NCBI GenBank assembly: GCA_022836915.1
Contig: CP094668.1
Location: forward strand, 3,286,001-3,350,000
Reading direction: 5' to 3'
Source of the DNA: Paenibacillus sp. OVF10
GTDB taxonomy: Bacteria > Bacillota > Bacilli > Paenibacillales > Paenibacillaceae
DNA: 64,000 nt
Shown: one piece after another, positions 10,014-19,922 of the stretch
How positions within the stretch are numbered: position 1 is the stretch's first letter
Layout: each line of letters starts with the position of its first letter
Program-made: the position numbers and the translations under genes
Notes under the pieces: generated by a model
Told to the model about the DNA's origin: nothing
Databases searched by the model: none
Seen by the model: only the letters and a program-made list of their open reading frames with translations

Positions 10014-12102
10014 TTATGCATTGCCTCCGGCAAAGGAGGTTGAGGTTGGAACGGAATTACCTGACGGATTCTCGAGAGTTGCGACCGCTGCTGCTTGCGC
10101 ACCTTGTTGAAGCTGATACATCTTATAATAGCGGCCTTTAAGCTCCATCAGTTCATCATGTGCACCTTGCTCAACGATACGCCCGCGATGCAGAACCAGA
10201 ATCTGATCTGCCGAACGAATGGTGGAGAGACGGTGAGCAATGATGAAGGTGGTACGTCCTTTTTGAGGACTTCGAGTGCGTTCTGAATCAAAGCTTCTGT
10301 TTCCGTATCGATATTGGCTGTCGCTTCATCCAGAATGAGGATGGCCGGATCAAACGCCAGTGCACGAGCAAAGGAGATCAACTGACGCTGTCCAGCAGAC
10401 AATGTGCTTCCTTTTTCGATGACAGGTTCGTCAAAGCCTTGAGGCAAATGAGCCAGTATACGTTCAGCGCCTACATCACGCAGCGCCTGTTCAATCCGTT
10501 CACGGGAGATCTTCTCATCGCCAAGACTGACGTTGGAAGCAATGGAGCCTGTGAACAGATACGGGTCCTGCAATACAATCCCCATATGCTCGCGAATCCA
10601 CTGTTTAGGCAGATCCTTGACGTTCTGACCGTCAATTGTGATCTTGCCTTTTTGCGGATCATAGAACCGGAATAGCAGGTTGATGATTGAGCTTTTACCC
10701 GAACCGGTGTGGCCGACCAGAGCGACCGTCTGACCTTGGGATGCTTTAAACGAGATATTGTTAAGCACGTAATCTTTTTTATAGGCAAAGGATACATCAT
10801 CGAAGACAACATTCCCTTTGTATCTTGGCATGGAGCCATCGGTTACAGCTTCTCCCTTTTCATCCATCAGCTCAAAGACGCGACCAGCAGATACGAGGAG
10901 GAGTCCAGGTTGGCGAGCTGATTCACCATGCCGGTAATTGGCTGGAACAAGCGGCCCAGAACATCAACGAAGGCATATAGAACACCCAGTGAGATAATAC
11001 TTGTGCCATCCAGCACACTGGAACCGAAGTACCACAGGACCACCGCAAATGCGATATTCCGTAATACGTTAACCAGGTTGTGTGAGGTGAAGGCATTCAG
11101 GTTAAGCATTTTGTTCTGGTGTTTCATATAATCATCATTCAGATCTTCGAATTCCTGTTTGGTTTGTTTCTGATGGCGGAATACGCGGATAATGGACATC
11201 CCCTGAATGGACTCGTTAATGATTGCATTGATCTCACTAAGTCGTGATCGAATGATCGTGTTGTAACGAGTGGCGAATTTGCGATAGAGCACAATCCATG
11301 TAATGAGCATTGGTACGACGAATAATGAGATCAGGCCCAGGCGGACATCAAGCAGGAAGAGTGCGACATACACACCTGTAATCGTGATGATTCCTGAGAA
11401 AAAGTTCGAAAGAACGGCAACGAACAGATCCTTGACAGCTTCTGTATCGTTCGTGACCCGAGATACAACTTTACCTGCGGGCAGATTATCAAAAAAGTGC
11501 ACCGGCAGTCGCTGAATGTGGGCATACACGTCGTTACGCAGTCTTTGAATGACCTTATTGGCCGAGGACTGCAGCCAGAATGTTTTACCAAACTCCATAA
11601 TGACCGAGATCACGAGGAAGATCATGTAATACACAATTAATTGATAGATGCTGGGCATCTCCGGTTTGTAAAAAGCAAACAGTTCACCAGCGGACAGGGG
11701 TGCTGCCGCATATTGGCCTGTCACTTCACCTGCGCGTGTAACCGTGAGGGTTCCATCCGCATATGTGCGGTCCCCGTCAGGTGCATTGACCGGTTCATTT
11801 ACAAAATAAAAACTTCTGCCGGCTTGTAATACCCGCACTTCCGAACCTTTGTTTTCATCCGGTTCGAACAAGCCTTCGCGTTTGTAGTTCTTACCGTTGT
11901 AGACTGCGGCTTCATCTGAAGCTGTCGTCTCATAGAAAGGCTGCTCAATCGCGAGCAAGTGATTGTCGATCATGGATTTGGCGATGAACGGCCCGGCAAG
12001 CTCGGCCGCAACACCAATGGTAAGCATAATTAATGCAGCGATAAATGTTCCTTTGGCTTTCAAGGCGTAATCAAGCAGCCTTTTGCCTGTATTAGACTTC
12101 AA
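10014..12102 (-). CDS. bmrD: ABC exporter subunit, BmrD/YheH type (frameshifted)
   Basis: A fused membrane/ATPase half-transporter of about 695 residues. It resembles B. subtilis BmrD, the catalytically dominant half of the BmrC/BmrD multidrug exporter. Six transmembrane helices occur in the N-terminal half, with an unusually large extracytoplasmic insertion at about residues 50-145, as in YheH. The ATPase has Walker [11 protein letters not shown], signature LSAGQRQ and Walker [10 protein letters not shown]. Two frame breaks occur: near 10905 and at an A-run near 10258, after which the frame gives [13 protein letters not shown] and runs to TAA at 10014. TTG 12102 follows AGGAGG that overlaps the bmrC stop. 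Confidence 0.88.
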
Positions 12103-12114
12103 TGAATTGACCTC

Positions 12115-13859
12115 CTACGTGGACAGATTGGACTCGACCTGTTGCCGTTCATACTGTTCACGGTACCAGCCGTTCATGGCTAACAATTCCTGGTGAGTGC
12201 CTTCTTCCGTAATTTTCCCGTGCTCCAGTACGATGATTCGGTCAGCATGTTCAATAGCAGACAGGCGGTGAGTCGAGATCAGCGTGGTTTTGCCCGAGCG
12301 TTTGTTGCGTATATTTTCAATAATTTTGGCTTCAGTACGTGCATCAACAGCAGACAAGGCATCATCGAGGATCAGGATATCAGGATTAGCAATAAAGGCA
12401 CGCGCCAGCGATACCCGCTGTTTCTGTCCTCCGGACAGAGAGATTCCTTTTTCACCAACGAGTGTATCCAGTCCATCGGACAAGGTTCCCAGATCCCCGT
12501 CAAAAGCGGCGGTACGAATGGCTTCCATGATGACTTCATCACTGGCCCCAGGTTTACCGAATTGAATATTTTGACGAACTGATTTGGAGAACAGAACTTG
12601 TTCCTGTGGTACGTACCCGATCCAGCTGTGCAAGTCATCTTTGGCGATATCCTGAATGGGATGACCCGAGATGCTTAATGTGCCCGAACCGGCAGGGTAT
12701 TCATGAAGCAGTTGTTTGAGCAAAGTAGACTTACCGCTACCCGTACGACCCACAACACCCAATGTTTGACCCCGCCGTAGCGAAAAGCTGATATGACTGA
12801 GATTGTCGACAGTGGAGCTGGGGTAACGGAATGTAACATCCTGCATCGCAATTTCTTCCGGATTCGTAACGTGAGCAGGTTGCTCCACATCTTGTACGGC
12901 AGGTTCTACCGATAAAGTCTCGTTGACCCGATCAAGCGAAGCGCTACCACGTTGCATCAGGTTAATCAATTCGCCGATGGCAAACATGGGCCAGATCATC
13001 ATCCCCAGGTACATGTTGAACGATACGAGATCCCCTAGGGTAATTTCATTATGAAATACAAGATATATGCCGTAGGCAAGTGCAATCACATAACTGAGTC
13101 CTACGAAGAGCCGGATGGTGGGTTCGAATAGCGCATCCATTCTGGCAACAGCCAGATTTTTGCGATACACATCTTCGGTCACGTCGGCGAACCGTTTCTC
13201 GTCCAGACGTTCCTGCACATAGGCACGCACAACACGGATCCCGGCAATGGATTCCAGCACCTGGTCATTCATATCTCCGAATGCATCCTGTGCCAGGGTG
13301 TAACGTTGATGTACAGCTTTACCATAGATCATCATGGCAATGGCGATAAAAGGTAATGGCAGGATTGCCGCTAAGGTTAGTTTCCAACTAACCAGGAAAC
13401 CCATGGCGAACAATACGGTGGCCAGAAAGGCTGTAGAGTCTGTTAAGGTCAGCATGCCGAAGCCTGCTGTAGTGGCAATGGAACGAAGATCATTGGTGGC
13501 CCGTGCCATCAGATCTCCTGTTCTGTTTTTCTCAAAAAGGGAGGAGTCATCCGTAACAAGTGGTCCATAAAGCGTGAACGAAGCAGCCGCTCCACCAGAT
13601 TGGCACCACCAAACAGTTTGTGCATCCAAACGTATGTAACCAGATAGATAATGATGACCGTTCCCAGAATAAGCAAGATATAACGGGTAAGTGAGGTGCC
13701 GGTAATGGAACCGCGCACAATCTCGTCGATGGCATTACCAAGAAGACGAGGAGGCAGCAGTTCGGCAATGCCCACCAGAATAAGCAAGATGACACCGGTT
13801 AGGTATCGTTTGCGTTCCAGCCGGAAGAACCAGGCCAGGTTTTTAAGTACAGAGAACAA
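12115..13859 (-). CDS. bmrC: ABC exporter subunit, BmrC/YheI type (frameshifted)
   Basis: A half-transporter of about 581 residues, close in length to B. subtilis BmrC (585). Six transmembrane helices come first, then an ATPase with Walker A VVGRTGSGKST, signature LSGGQKQRVS, Walker B DILILDDAL and the H-loop STHRLS. In BmrC-type subunits the residue after Walker B is aspartate rather than glutamate, and here DD is indeed seen, marking the degenerate site. The frame breaks near 13526, where one more T gives PPFFEKNRTGDLM. The start is TTG 13859 behind GGAAGGG. It lies 12 bases ahead of bmrD and downstream of a leader peptide and attenuator. Confidence 0.88.
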
Positions 13860-13981
13860 GTGTTATCCCTTCCTTTCGATGTCCGAGAAATGCAGATTCC
13901 GTTCATGTATGCCGAAAAGTACCCACAAAAAAGACATACCGCACGCAGGCGGTATGTCTTCATATAATCATACGGCAGCAT
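13799..13981 (-). CDS. BmrB-like leader peptide of the bmrCD operon
   Basis: A 60-codon frame starting at ATG 13981 (a second ATG at 13963 begins MKTYRLR). It spans a perfect intrinsic terminator and overlaps the start of bmrC in another frame. B. subtilis bmrCD is preceded by the translated leader bmrB, where ribosome stalling by ribosome-targeting antibiotics relieves termination. The position, size and terminator encoded within the frame match that model. There is no strong ribosome binding site in front of either ATG, so translation is inferred. Confidence 0.55.
   Translation of the reverse strand: MLPYDYMKTYRLRAVCLFCGYFSAYMNGICISRTSKGRDNTCSLYLKTWPGSSGWNANDT
13927..13960 (-). terminator. 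Attenuator hairpin in the bmrCD leader
   Basis: On the minus strand, 10-bp perfect arms (13949-13958 and 13933-13942; GACATACCGC / GCGGTATGTC) are followed by a run of six T. It lies about 70 bases before bmrC and inside the leader reading frame, so it would stop transcription of the exporter unless disrupted. Confidence 0.82.
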
Positions 13982-14342
13982 GGCTCAGAGAACAGAGCCG
14001 CCACCATATATAAGTTCGATTGTGAGTAAACATCACAGAGGTTCTAATGAAAGAACGCCTTGTCATGCCGACTTATGAACGGAATAATGATTTCGGGTGT
14101 GCTCCGGTATTTAGTTGTGTGCTGAATTGACCTATCATATGTTTGTTAAACACCGTAATCACCCTTTCTTTTTGGAAATAAATACAATGTAGACCTCGTA
14201 TGTTTGCATCTTAACACCGGCTTTTACAATCTGTCAAACATTTTTCACAACTTAATTTGTCTTCATGTGGTCACTTGGGTTTGTATTCAAGTCCCTGTCG
14301 AGATATGATGGAACATATATATACAGAAGGAGCTGACACCAA

Positions 14343-14639
14343 ATGAGTACCATACATGTATCCGATCAAGCTGCTCGCTGGTACAAGGAAGAACTGAATT
14401 TGAACGAGGGAGACAGCATTCGATTTTTTGCCCGTTATAGCTCTGGCGGAGGTCTTCACCCTGGATTTTCGCTAGGTATTGCTGTGGAGAAACCAAGACA
14501 TCCTGCGGATCAAACCGAAGTGTCGGGGATTCAATTCTTTATGGAAGATCACGATTATTGGTATCTGAAAGGGCACCAACTGCATGTGGATATCGTTGAT
14601 GAAGGTCAGGATATCGAATACCGTTATACCGAAGTCTAA
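14343..14639 (+). CDS. HesB/IscA-like (YneR-type) protein without cysteines
   Basis: 98 residues of the HesB-like fold, with an N-terminal VSDQAARWYKEEL helix, then RFFARYSSGGGLHPGFSLG and a C-terminal strand region. True IscA proteins carry three iron-sulfur-binding cysteines, but this one has none. It is therefore the Bacillales HesB/YneR-like subgroup of unknown role rather than a scaffold for cluster assembly. ATG 14343 is preceded by GAAGGAG. Probably a separate transcript from the Nudix gene that follows. Confidence 0.82.
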   Translation: MSTIHVSDQAARWYKEELNLNEGDSIRFFARYSSGGGLHPGFSLGIAVEKPRHPADQTEVSGIQFFMEDHDYWYLKGHQLHVDIVDEGQDIEYRYTEV

Positions 14640-14715
14640 TCCTTGAAGTATTCTGCTAAGCAATAGATGGATTACAGGTCGCCACCGGCTTCCGAGTAGG
14701 AGGAGGGGATAAGCA

Positions 14716-15120
14716 GTGAATCTGCCAGCACGAGATTTGGCCCAGTATATAGCAAAACGCTCTCATATTGTTGTAAAGGCGGCTGTGCGGGCTGAGAACG
14801 AACAAGGTGAATTACTGCTGATTCAGCATGCTGAACACGGTCACTGGCGGTTGCCAGCAGGTGAGATGCGCCCGGGTGAGGCCATTGAAGATGCTGCACA
14901 TCGGGAGTTGTGGGAAGAGACAGGTTGGACTGCTGATACCATGACACTGGAAGGTCTCTATTCGGGGCCTGACCTTCGGTATCTGCATTCAAGCGGAGAT
15001 GAAGAGTATTATGTCATTGCTTTGTTTCGGACAGTGATCATTCAGGATGGCCTTGTGGAGTCGCGTGTAAATAGTGATGCAGGTCTGAAGTTTTTTCGCT
15101 GGAGTCGTTACCACCTCTGA
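14716..15120 (+). CDS. Nudix hydrolase
   Basis: 134 residues with a full Nudix box beginning GEMRPGEAIEDAA and continuing HRELWEETGW (the Gx5Ex7REuxEExGu pattern) at about residues 52-75. Such enzymes cleave nucleoside diphosphates linked to another group. The specific substrate cannot be inferred. GTG 14716 is chosen because AGGAGGAGGGG lies about 7 bases upstream. A bidirectional terminator follows. Confidence 0.9.
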   Translation: MNLPARDLAQYIAKRSHIVVKAAVRAENEQGELLLIQHAEHGHWRLPAGEMRPGEAIEDAAHRELWEETGWTADTMTLEGLYSGPDLRYLHSSGDEEYYVIALFRTVIIQDGLVESRVNSDAGLKFFRWSRYHL

Positions 15121-15179
15121 ATCAGATTAGCCGAATTCTGTTAGCGCGGGATATTGCAGAATAAAATAAGTGTTGACGC

Positions 15180-15230
15180 AAAAATGACCTTGGCATGCAC
15201 GATAAAGTGGATGCCAAGGTCATTTTTTTT
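15180..15230. terminator. Bidirectional terminator
   Basis: Arms AAAAATGACCTTGGCAT (15180-15196) and ATGCCAAGGTCATTTTT (15211-15227) around a 14-base loop, followed by more T. It lies between the convergent Nudix gene and the minus-strand gene at 15261-15772. Confidence 0.9.
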
Positions 15231-15260
15231 AAAATCCGATTCACGTGCTCAGAGCATGAA

Positions 15261-15772
15261 TTACACCTGATCCAGTGGTTCATCATCCATCGCAAAATCA
15301 AAATCATCAATATCAAATACCTGTACAGGTGATTCGGACTCAATTATGCGTGCGATCAGTTCAACCTGATCGGTGAGAATTGGGATACTCAGTCGCTGAG
15401 ATGTCAGCAGCAGTTCTGTCTCAATGGGATCGAAATACTCCCCGTACTGTGCCGTATCTATTGCGTTGATAATGGCAATGGATACTTGGTCACCAAATAA
15501 AATGGAGGGGCTTTTGGCCCATGGAACAAGTAACGCACGCTCTATTTTTTCTTATTCAGCGGTTCCTCGAAATAAGAAATCATTTCATTGATTTTGGATT
15601 TCACATGCTGATCATCTGCCGGGTTATCCATCATGGGATCAAGACTGGTCTGGAATTCATATAGCTCAAGGATGGTGGTATAAGGAACAATATATTCAAC
15701 AGGCGCGGGCGGCGCTAGCAATTGACCGTAAATGGCCACCATCACGGCTTCTGTAATAAACTGACGTGACAT
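15261..15772 (-). CDS. Conserved hypothetical protein (frameshifted)
   Basis: About 170 residues when the two halves are joined. The first part starts at ATG 15772 behind GGAGGATTAAGG and reads MSRQFITEAVMVAIYG to FEEPLNKKK. One extra A in the A-run near 15546 continues the frame as IERALLVPWAKSPSILFG and so on, to TAA at 15261. The second half has no start codon of its own, which supports a single gene. The protein is acidic at the C-terminus (DIDDFDFAMDDE) and has no membrane segment. Similar Paenibacillus proteins have been labelled 'ADP-heptose synthase', but I see no nucleotidyltransferase motif. Confidence 0.75.
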
Positions 15773-15852
15773 GGTTCCTTAATCCTCCTGCGCCATTAAT
15801 AGTTGCAAAGTGAATCTATATTTCATGCAACAGCTTAACCATAATAGTACGT

Positions 15853-15961
15853 GTTCAAATAGGACGGTTTTCAGTACCGAGAAGACATTTCGGCTGAATT
15901 CCATATTCGATGCTGATGATGCCTCTAGGCATCCTTCGTAATCAAAGCGGACTTTTTGAAC
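15853..15961. repeat. MITE-like dispersed repeat, copy A (short form)
   Basis: Ends in inverted repeats GTTCAAATAGGACGG and CGGACTTTTTGAAC. It shares the core CATTTCGGCTGAATTCCAT and GGCATCCTTCGTAATCAAA with copies at 32210-32376 and 48082-48283. It lacks the roughly 55-base inner segment present in those two. No coding capacity. It fills most of the gap between the genes at 15261 and 16091. Confidence 0.85.
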
Positions 15962-16090
15962 AACCTCTAATGTGGATTATTCTGTTGTAGACTCGTGTAC
16001 ATGATTTGCATGAATAGAAGTATATCACACAACGGTGGGAAATACAGCCAATCTGCATAGCATGTCAGGTCACAACCTTGACAACTTGAA

Positions 16091-16543
16091 TCAGGATTTG
16101 CCCAGTAGCAATGATAAAATTCCCGCCGCAATCAATGGACCCACTGGTACACCCTTGAACAGGGCAACCCCAAGTACCGTTCCGATTAACAGCCCTGCAA
16201 CGACAGTTGGCTGTGTACCCATCAGCGTAGCGCCACGTCCTCCGAGATATGCCACCAGTAATCCTACGCCAATGGCGAGCAGTGATTTCCAGTGCAGGAA
16301 AGACTCACCGATCGTCTGCAGACTCATCTTGCCACTGGCAAGAGGTGCCATCACGCCAATGGTTAGAATGATAATGCCCAGTGTAAGTCCGTATTTTTCA
16401 AGCCATGGAAATGCCTGATTCAGGTTCAGGACTCGTAGCAACAACAGAAATACCATCGCTACGGTCACAGGTGTGTTGCTGCTGATAATCCCGAGAGCCG
16501 CAAATACGAGCAACAGCAGGGAGGTCATATCCATTGTTTTCAT
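16091..16543 (-). CDS. DUF441 family membrane protein
   Basis: 150 residues with four or five hydrophobic helices ([59 protein letters not shown]). The conserved [10 protein letters not shown] and GPLIAAGI patches mark the DUF441 (YeaL/YtwI) family of inner-membrane proteins of unknown function. ATG 16543 overlaps the TGA of ypdA by 4 bases, so it is probably translated together with it. It is the second gene of a two-gene minus-strand operon. Confidence 0.9.
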   Translation of the reverse strand: MKTMDMTSLLLLVFAALGIISSNTPVTVAMVFLLLLRVLNLNQAFPWLEKYGLTLGIIILTIGVMAPLASGKMSLQTIGESFLHWKSLLAIGVGLLVAYLGGRGATLMGTQPTVVAGLLIGTVLGVALFKGVPVGPLIAAGILSLLLGKS

Positions 16544-17538
16544 TTCCCTTCGGTCTGTCCACGTTGTTTGCTAACGATATGTTCCGCAATGTAACGTCCA
16601 TGCCAGCGTCCGGATTCAATAAAGACTTCATTGGCATTACGACCCGAAGCGATGACTCCGCCCACATATACACCAGGTACGCTGCTTTCCATCGTTTGTG
16701 CATCATATAGAGGTTTATCCATATCATCAGACATCTCCACACCTACCGACGTGAGTAGTTGACGATCTGGACGGAAACCGGTCATTGCCAGTACGAAGTC
16801 ATTATCCAGTTCCCGAGTGGAACCATCCGTGTGTATCAGACGAATCGAATCATCCAGTATTTCATTCACGCGTGATTCCAGGTGGAGTGTAATACGGCCT
16901 TTTGTCACCATGCTCTCGAATAGCGGACGTACCCATGGTTTAATATGCTGGGACAGACCACTGCCGCGATAAACCATATCAATATGTGCTCCGACCCGAA
17001 CCAGTTCCATGGCCGCATCCACGGCTGAGTTGCTTCCGCCAATAATGGCGACACGTGTACGGGTATAAGGGTGAGCTTCCCGGAAGTAGTGGGTTACTTT
17101 ATCTTTATCTTCTCCAGGAATGCCCAGATAGTTAGGATGGTCAAAATAACCGGTAGCTACAACTACATTACGTCCAACATGTACGATGGCCTCCCCGCGG
17201 CGATTGAGCGTATGTACCTCAAACGTACCATCATCCTTGCGTTTAATTTCACGGGCTTCCTCATAGTTATGAACACGCAGACCAAAATGTTCGGCTACCC
17301 TGCGATAATAGGCAAGTGCTTCATAACGAAACGGTTTATCATTAGGTGTGCTGAACGGAACGTTCCCGATCTCAAGCAGCTCGGCTGTGCTGAAAAACTG
17401 CATATGGGTTGGATACAGATAAATAGATTGAACGATATTGTATTTCTCAACGATCACAGCGGACAGTCCCAGCCGCTCACATTCAATGGCAGCAGACAGA
17501 CCGCATGGGCCTCCGCCGATAATAATGACATCTTCCAT
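16540..17538 (-). CDS. ypdA: YpdA-type bacillithiol-disulfide reductase
   Basis: A 332-residue FAD/NAD(P)H oxidoreductase. YpdA reduces bacillithiol disulfide and so supports thiol redox balance in bacillithiol-producing Firmicutes. It shows the N-terminal FAD-binding [13 protein letters not shown] at residues 4-17 and the second dinucleotide site [15 protein letters not shown] near residue 165. C-terminal AMTGFRPD and [11 protein letters not shown] complete the FAD site. The conserved cysteine of GPCG is the proposed active residue. ATG 17538 follows AAGGAGG by 8 bases, and upstream in-frame codons lack a ribosome binding site. It is divergent from an ArsR-type regulator. Confidence 0.92.
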   Translation of the reverse strand: MEDVIIIGGGPCGLSAAIECERLGLSAVIVEKYNIVQSIYLYPTHMQFFSTAELLEIGNVPFSTPNDKPFRYEALAYYRRVAEHFGLRVHNYEEAREIKRKDDGTFEVHTLNRRGEAIVHVGRNVVVATGYFDHPNYLGIPGEDKDKVTHYFREAHPYTRTRVAIIGGSNSAVDAAMELVRVGAHIDMVYRGSGLSQHIKPWVRPLFESMVTKGRITLHLESRVNEILDDSIRLIHTDGSTRELDNDFVLAMTGFRPDRQLLTSVGVEMSDDMDKPLYDAQTMESSVPGVYVGGVIASGRNANEVFIESGRWHGRYIAEHIVSKQRGQTEGK

Positions 17539-17679
17539 GTTCTTAATCCTCCTTATTTCAAGCAATATAATCCTACCGTAAATAACGAGCCAATGCCAGT
17601 TCAAGCGTGAGTTTAAATTAGACAAGCTTACTTGAATCCAAAGGAGTTGACGTGGAGAGGAGAAAAGACTAATATCAAA

Positions 17680-17695
17680 TTAGATATATATCTAA
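17680..17695. promoter_or_regulatory. 16-bp perfect palindrome, candidate ArsR-type operator
   Basis: TTAGATATATATCTAA is a perfect palindrome in the divergent gap between ypdA and the ArsR-type gene, 18 bases before the latter's ATG. Dimeric winged-helix repressors bind such sites, so autoregulation is plausible. This is inferred from position only. Confidence 0.5.
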
Positions 17696-17713
17696 ACGGA
17701 AGAGAGATGAACG

Positions 17714-18310
17714 ATGATGCAGCTGGAGAAAATTGTGGCTTATCATAAAGCGTTGGCTGACCCGACCCGGCTTCGCATGCTGCTGTTGCTGGCACAGGGT
17801 GAACTGCACGGACAGGCACTTGCCGAGCGGTTGAATCTGTCACAGCCAACCGTGACACATCATGCATCCAAGCTGAGAGAGGCGGCGCTGATCAAGGAAC
17901 GACGGGAGAAAAATACAGTGTATTTCACACTAAATCCTTCGTTTATCCGCGAGAATGCACAGGCTTCGGTTGATTTTATCTTTAAGCGAGAGGAGGTTAC
18001 GGATATGAGTGATGTGAACGAAACATTGAAAGCGTCGGTCATGAGAAATTTTTTCTCCAAAGATGGACGACTGCGTCAGATTCCGGCTCAATACAAGAAA
18101 AAACTGATTGTACTTGGTCATCTGGTCGAGCAGCTTGAATTTGGTCGGAAGTATACGGAGAAAGAAATCAATACATTTATAAAGCAATACCATGAAGACT
18201 TTGCCACGATTCGGCGGGAATTTATCATGCATCAGTTCATGTATCGGGAAGAGGAGATATATGAATTGAATCCGAAGGAAATGTGGACGCGCTGGGATCA
18301 GGTCAAATAA
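17714..18310 (+). CDS. ArsR-family regulator with DUF2087 domain
   Basis: 198 residues. The N-terminal winged helix (residues 1-75) has ALADPTRLRMLLLL and the recognition helix LSQPTVTHHASKLREAALI. It is followed by a C-terminal DUF2087 domain (residues 105-190, with KDGRLRQIPAQYKKKL and YTEKEIN). No metal-binding cysteines are present, so it is not a metal sensor of the classical type. The start is ATG 17714 (or 17717) behind GGAAGAGAG. A perfect palindrome lies just upstream. Confidence 0.9.
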   Translation: MMQLEKIVAYHKALADPTRLRMLLLLAQGELHGQALAERLNLSQPTVTHHASKLREAALIKERREKNTVYFTLNPSFIRENAQASVDFIFKREEVTDMSDVNETLKASVMRNFFSKDGRLRQIPAQYKKKLIVLGHLVEQLEFGRKYTEKEINTFIKQYHEDFATIRREFIMHQFMYREEEIYELNPKEMWTRWDQVK

Positions 18311-18397
18311 AGTAGACAGGTAAAATAGTTTGGGCTTGACAACTGCAAAGCTCAGTGTGTAACATAATGGATAATTCTACAAGGGAGGCGATTGTTT

Positions 18398-18469
18398 ATG
18401 ACAAACTTAAATGCAGTATACGTTAATTTGAATATGAACAGCGTCTCCGGAACGGATCAAAGCATGTAA
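18398..18469 (+). CDS. 23-codon small ORF with strong ribosome binding site
   Basis: ATG 18398 follows GGGAGGCG with ideal spacing and encodes MTNLNAVYVNLNMNSVSGTD plus three residues before TAA. A strong intrinsic terminator follows about 60 bases later, so a short transcript carrying mainly this frame is plausible. It is polar, Asn-rich and has no signal or membrane segment. It could be a small peptide, a leader, or part of a small RNA. Confidence 0.45.
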   Translation: MTNLNAVYVNLNMNSVSGTDQSM

Positions 18470-18528
18470 TTTTGCGTTAGCTGGATAGCAGTATCCATTG
18501 TAACGTGAAGTATCACATGCTCAGATGA

Positions 18529-18558
18529 AGCCACGGGTGACGCACCCGTGGCTTTTTT
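18529..18558 (+). terminator. Intrinsic terminator after the small ORF
   Basis: AGCCACGGGTG (18529-18539), loop ACG, CACCCGTGGCT (18543-18553), then a T-run. Confidence 0.9.
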
Positions 18559-18732
18559 GTTTGCCGATAAAAGGGTGTTCCTGAATTGTTTATATCGGAG
18601 GGTTAAGTACTCTATCCGGTAGATCTACAAGAAGGGATGGTCTTTGATTCAGCTAACTACTTATTGCCGCGGGTGTATTTCTACTCGTGGTTTTTTGTTT
18701 TGATCTGAACTGGAGATGATTGTTCAATCGGC

Positions 18733-19866
18733 TTGAACGAAGTAAACAAACTTATTTTGGGAGGAATTTTTATTTTAGATAACCATATTGAGAAGTACGG
18801 CTGGTCTGCAAAGTGGCAGGAACTGTGGCAAGAGACAGGGATGGAAGAGCAGGAGAAAAAGCCAGCCAGAATTATCGCAGACCATGGACATCTGCAACGT
18901 TTGGTTACAGAAGAGGGCGAATGCTGGGGAAGAATATCGGGTAGAATGCGTCATGATAGTCTGGAGACCAGCTTGGTACCAGCGGTTGGAGATTGGGTGG
19001 CGATTACAGGTCAGGCAGGTGAAGAAGCAATTATTCACAATCTGGTGCCACGTCAGAGCAGGGTATCAAGACAGGCAGCAGGTCCGGTGACCAAGGAACA
19101 ATTAATCGCCGCAAACGTAGATACACTGTTAATCGTGGCTGCACTTAATCATGATTTTAACCTTAGACGACTCGAAAGATACGTGATGATGGCTTGGAAT
19201 GGTGGCGTAAGGCCAGTCATTGTCTTGAGCAAAAGTGATCTGTGCAACAATGTGGAAGAACAGATCCGAAGTGTAGAAGGGATTGCTCCAGGCGTTGAAG
19301 TGCTTGCGATATCTGCAGTGGAGGGTCAAGGGAAATCCTTATTGGAACGATACTTGCAGCCAGGGCTGACTGTTGCGCTCACAGGATCTTCTGGCAGTGG
19401 CAAGTCTACGCTGGTGAACTGGATGATGGGTGAGGATGTGCAGCTTACACAATCCGTCCGCGAGGGAGACAGTCGTGGGAGACATACGACAACACACCGG
19501 GAGATGTTTGTACTTCCACAGGGTGCCGTATTGATTGATACTCCGGGAATGCGTGAGCTTAATCTTTGGGATGAGGGCAATGATGGGCTGTCGCAGGCGT
19601 TTGGAGAAATTGAAGAACTTGCGGCCACGTGCAGATTTCTGGATTGCAGTCATACACGGGAAGCTGGATGTGCAGTGAAAGAGGCCATACAGGATGGTTC
19701 ATTGGATGAAAAAAGACTGAATAATTATCTGAAAATGCAGAAGGAATTGCAATATCAGCAACGCAAGGAAGAAGTGGCATCCAGAAGGCGTACCGCCTCC
19801 AGCAAACCGGCCAATAGTCGCAAACCCAAGCACTCCCGTAGTGTGAAAGAGTGGGAGGAAGCCTGA
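18733..19866 (+). CDS. rsgA: Ribosome small-subunit-dependent GTPase A (RsgA/YloQ-type)
   Basis: A circularly permuted GTPase that helps mature the 30S subunit. The motif order is G4 (VLSKSDL, about residue 157) before G1 (GSSGSGKSTLVN, about 217) and G3 (DTPGMREL). A C-terminal zinc knuckle (CRFLDCSHTREAGC) and a basic tail follow. At about 377 residues it is longer than classical RsgA and belongs to the long form. The frame opens at TTG 18733, which lacks a ribosome binding site. GGGAGG at 18759-18764 instead points to an ATT codon at 18772 as a possible start. Confidence 0.9.
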   Translation: MNEVNKLILGGIFILDNHIEKYGWSAKWQELWQETGMEEQEKKPARIIADHGHLQRLVTEEGECWGRISGRMRHDSLETSLVPAVGDWVAITGQAGEEAIIHNLVPRQSRVSRQAAGPVTKEQLIAANVDTLLIVAALNHDFNLRRLERYVMMAWNGGVRPVIVLSKSDLCNNVEEQIRSVEGIAPGVEVLAISAVEGQGKSLLERYLQPGLTVALTGSSGSGKSTLVNWMMGEDVQLTQSVREGDSRGRHTTTHREMFVLPQGAVLIDTPGMRELNLWDEGNDGLSQAFGEIEELAATCRFLDCSHTREAGCAVKEAIQDGSLDEKRLNNYLKMQKELQYQQRKEEVASRRRTASSKPANSRKPKHSRSVKEWEEA

Positions 19867-19922
19867 AATCAGGCGGGCATCATCCGGCATCTTGCATAAG
19901 ATAGGTCAGGAGGGATGTCATT

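Noticed and set aside
17071..17610. Plus-strand open frame of 179 codons
   Set aside because: Antisense to ypdA, which has clear FAD-binding motifs and a strong ribosome binding site.
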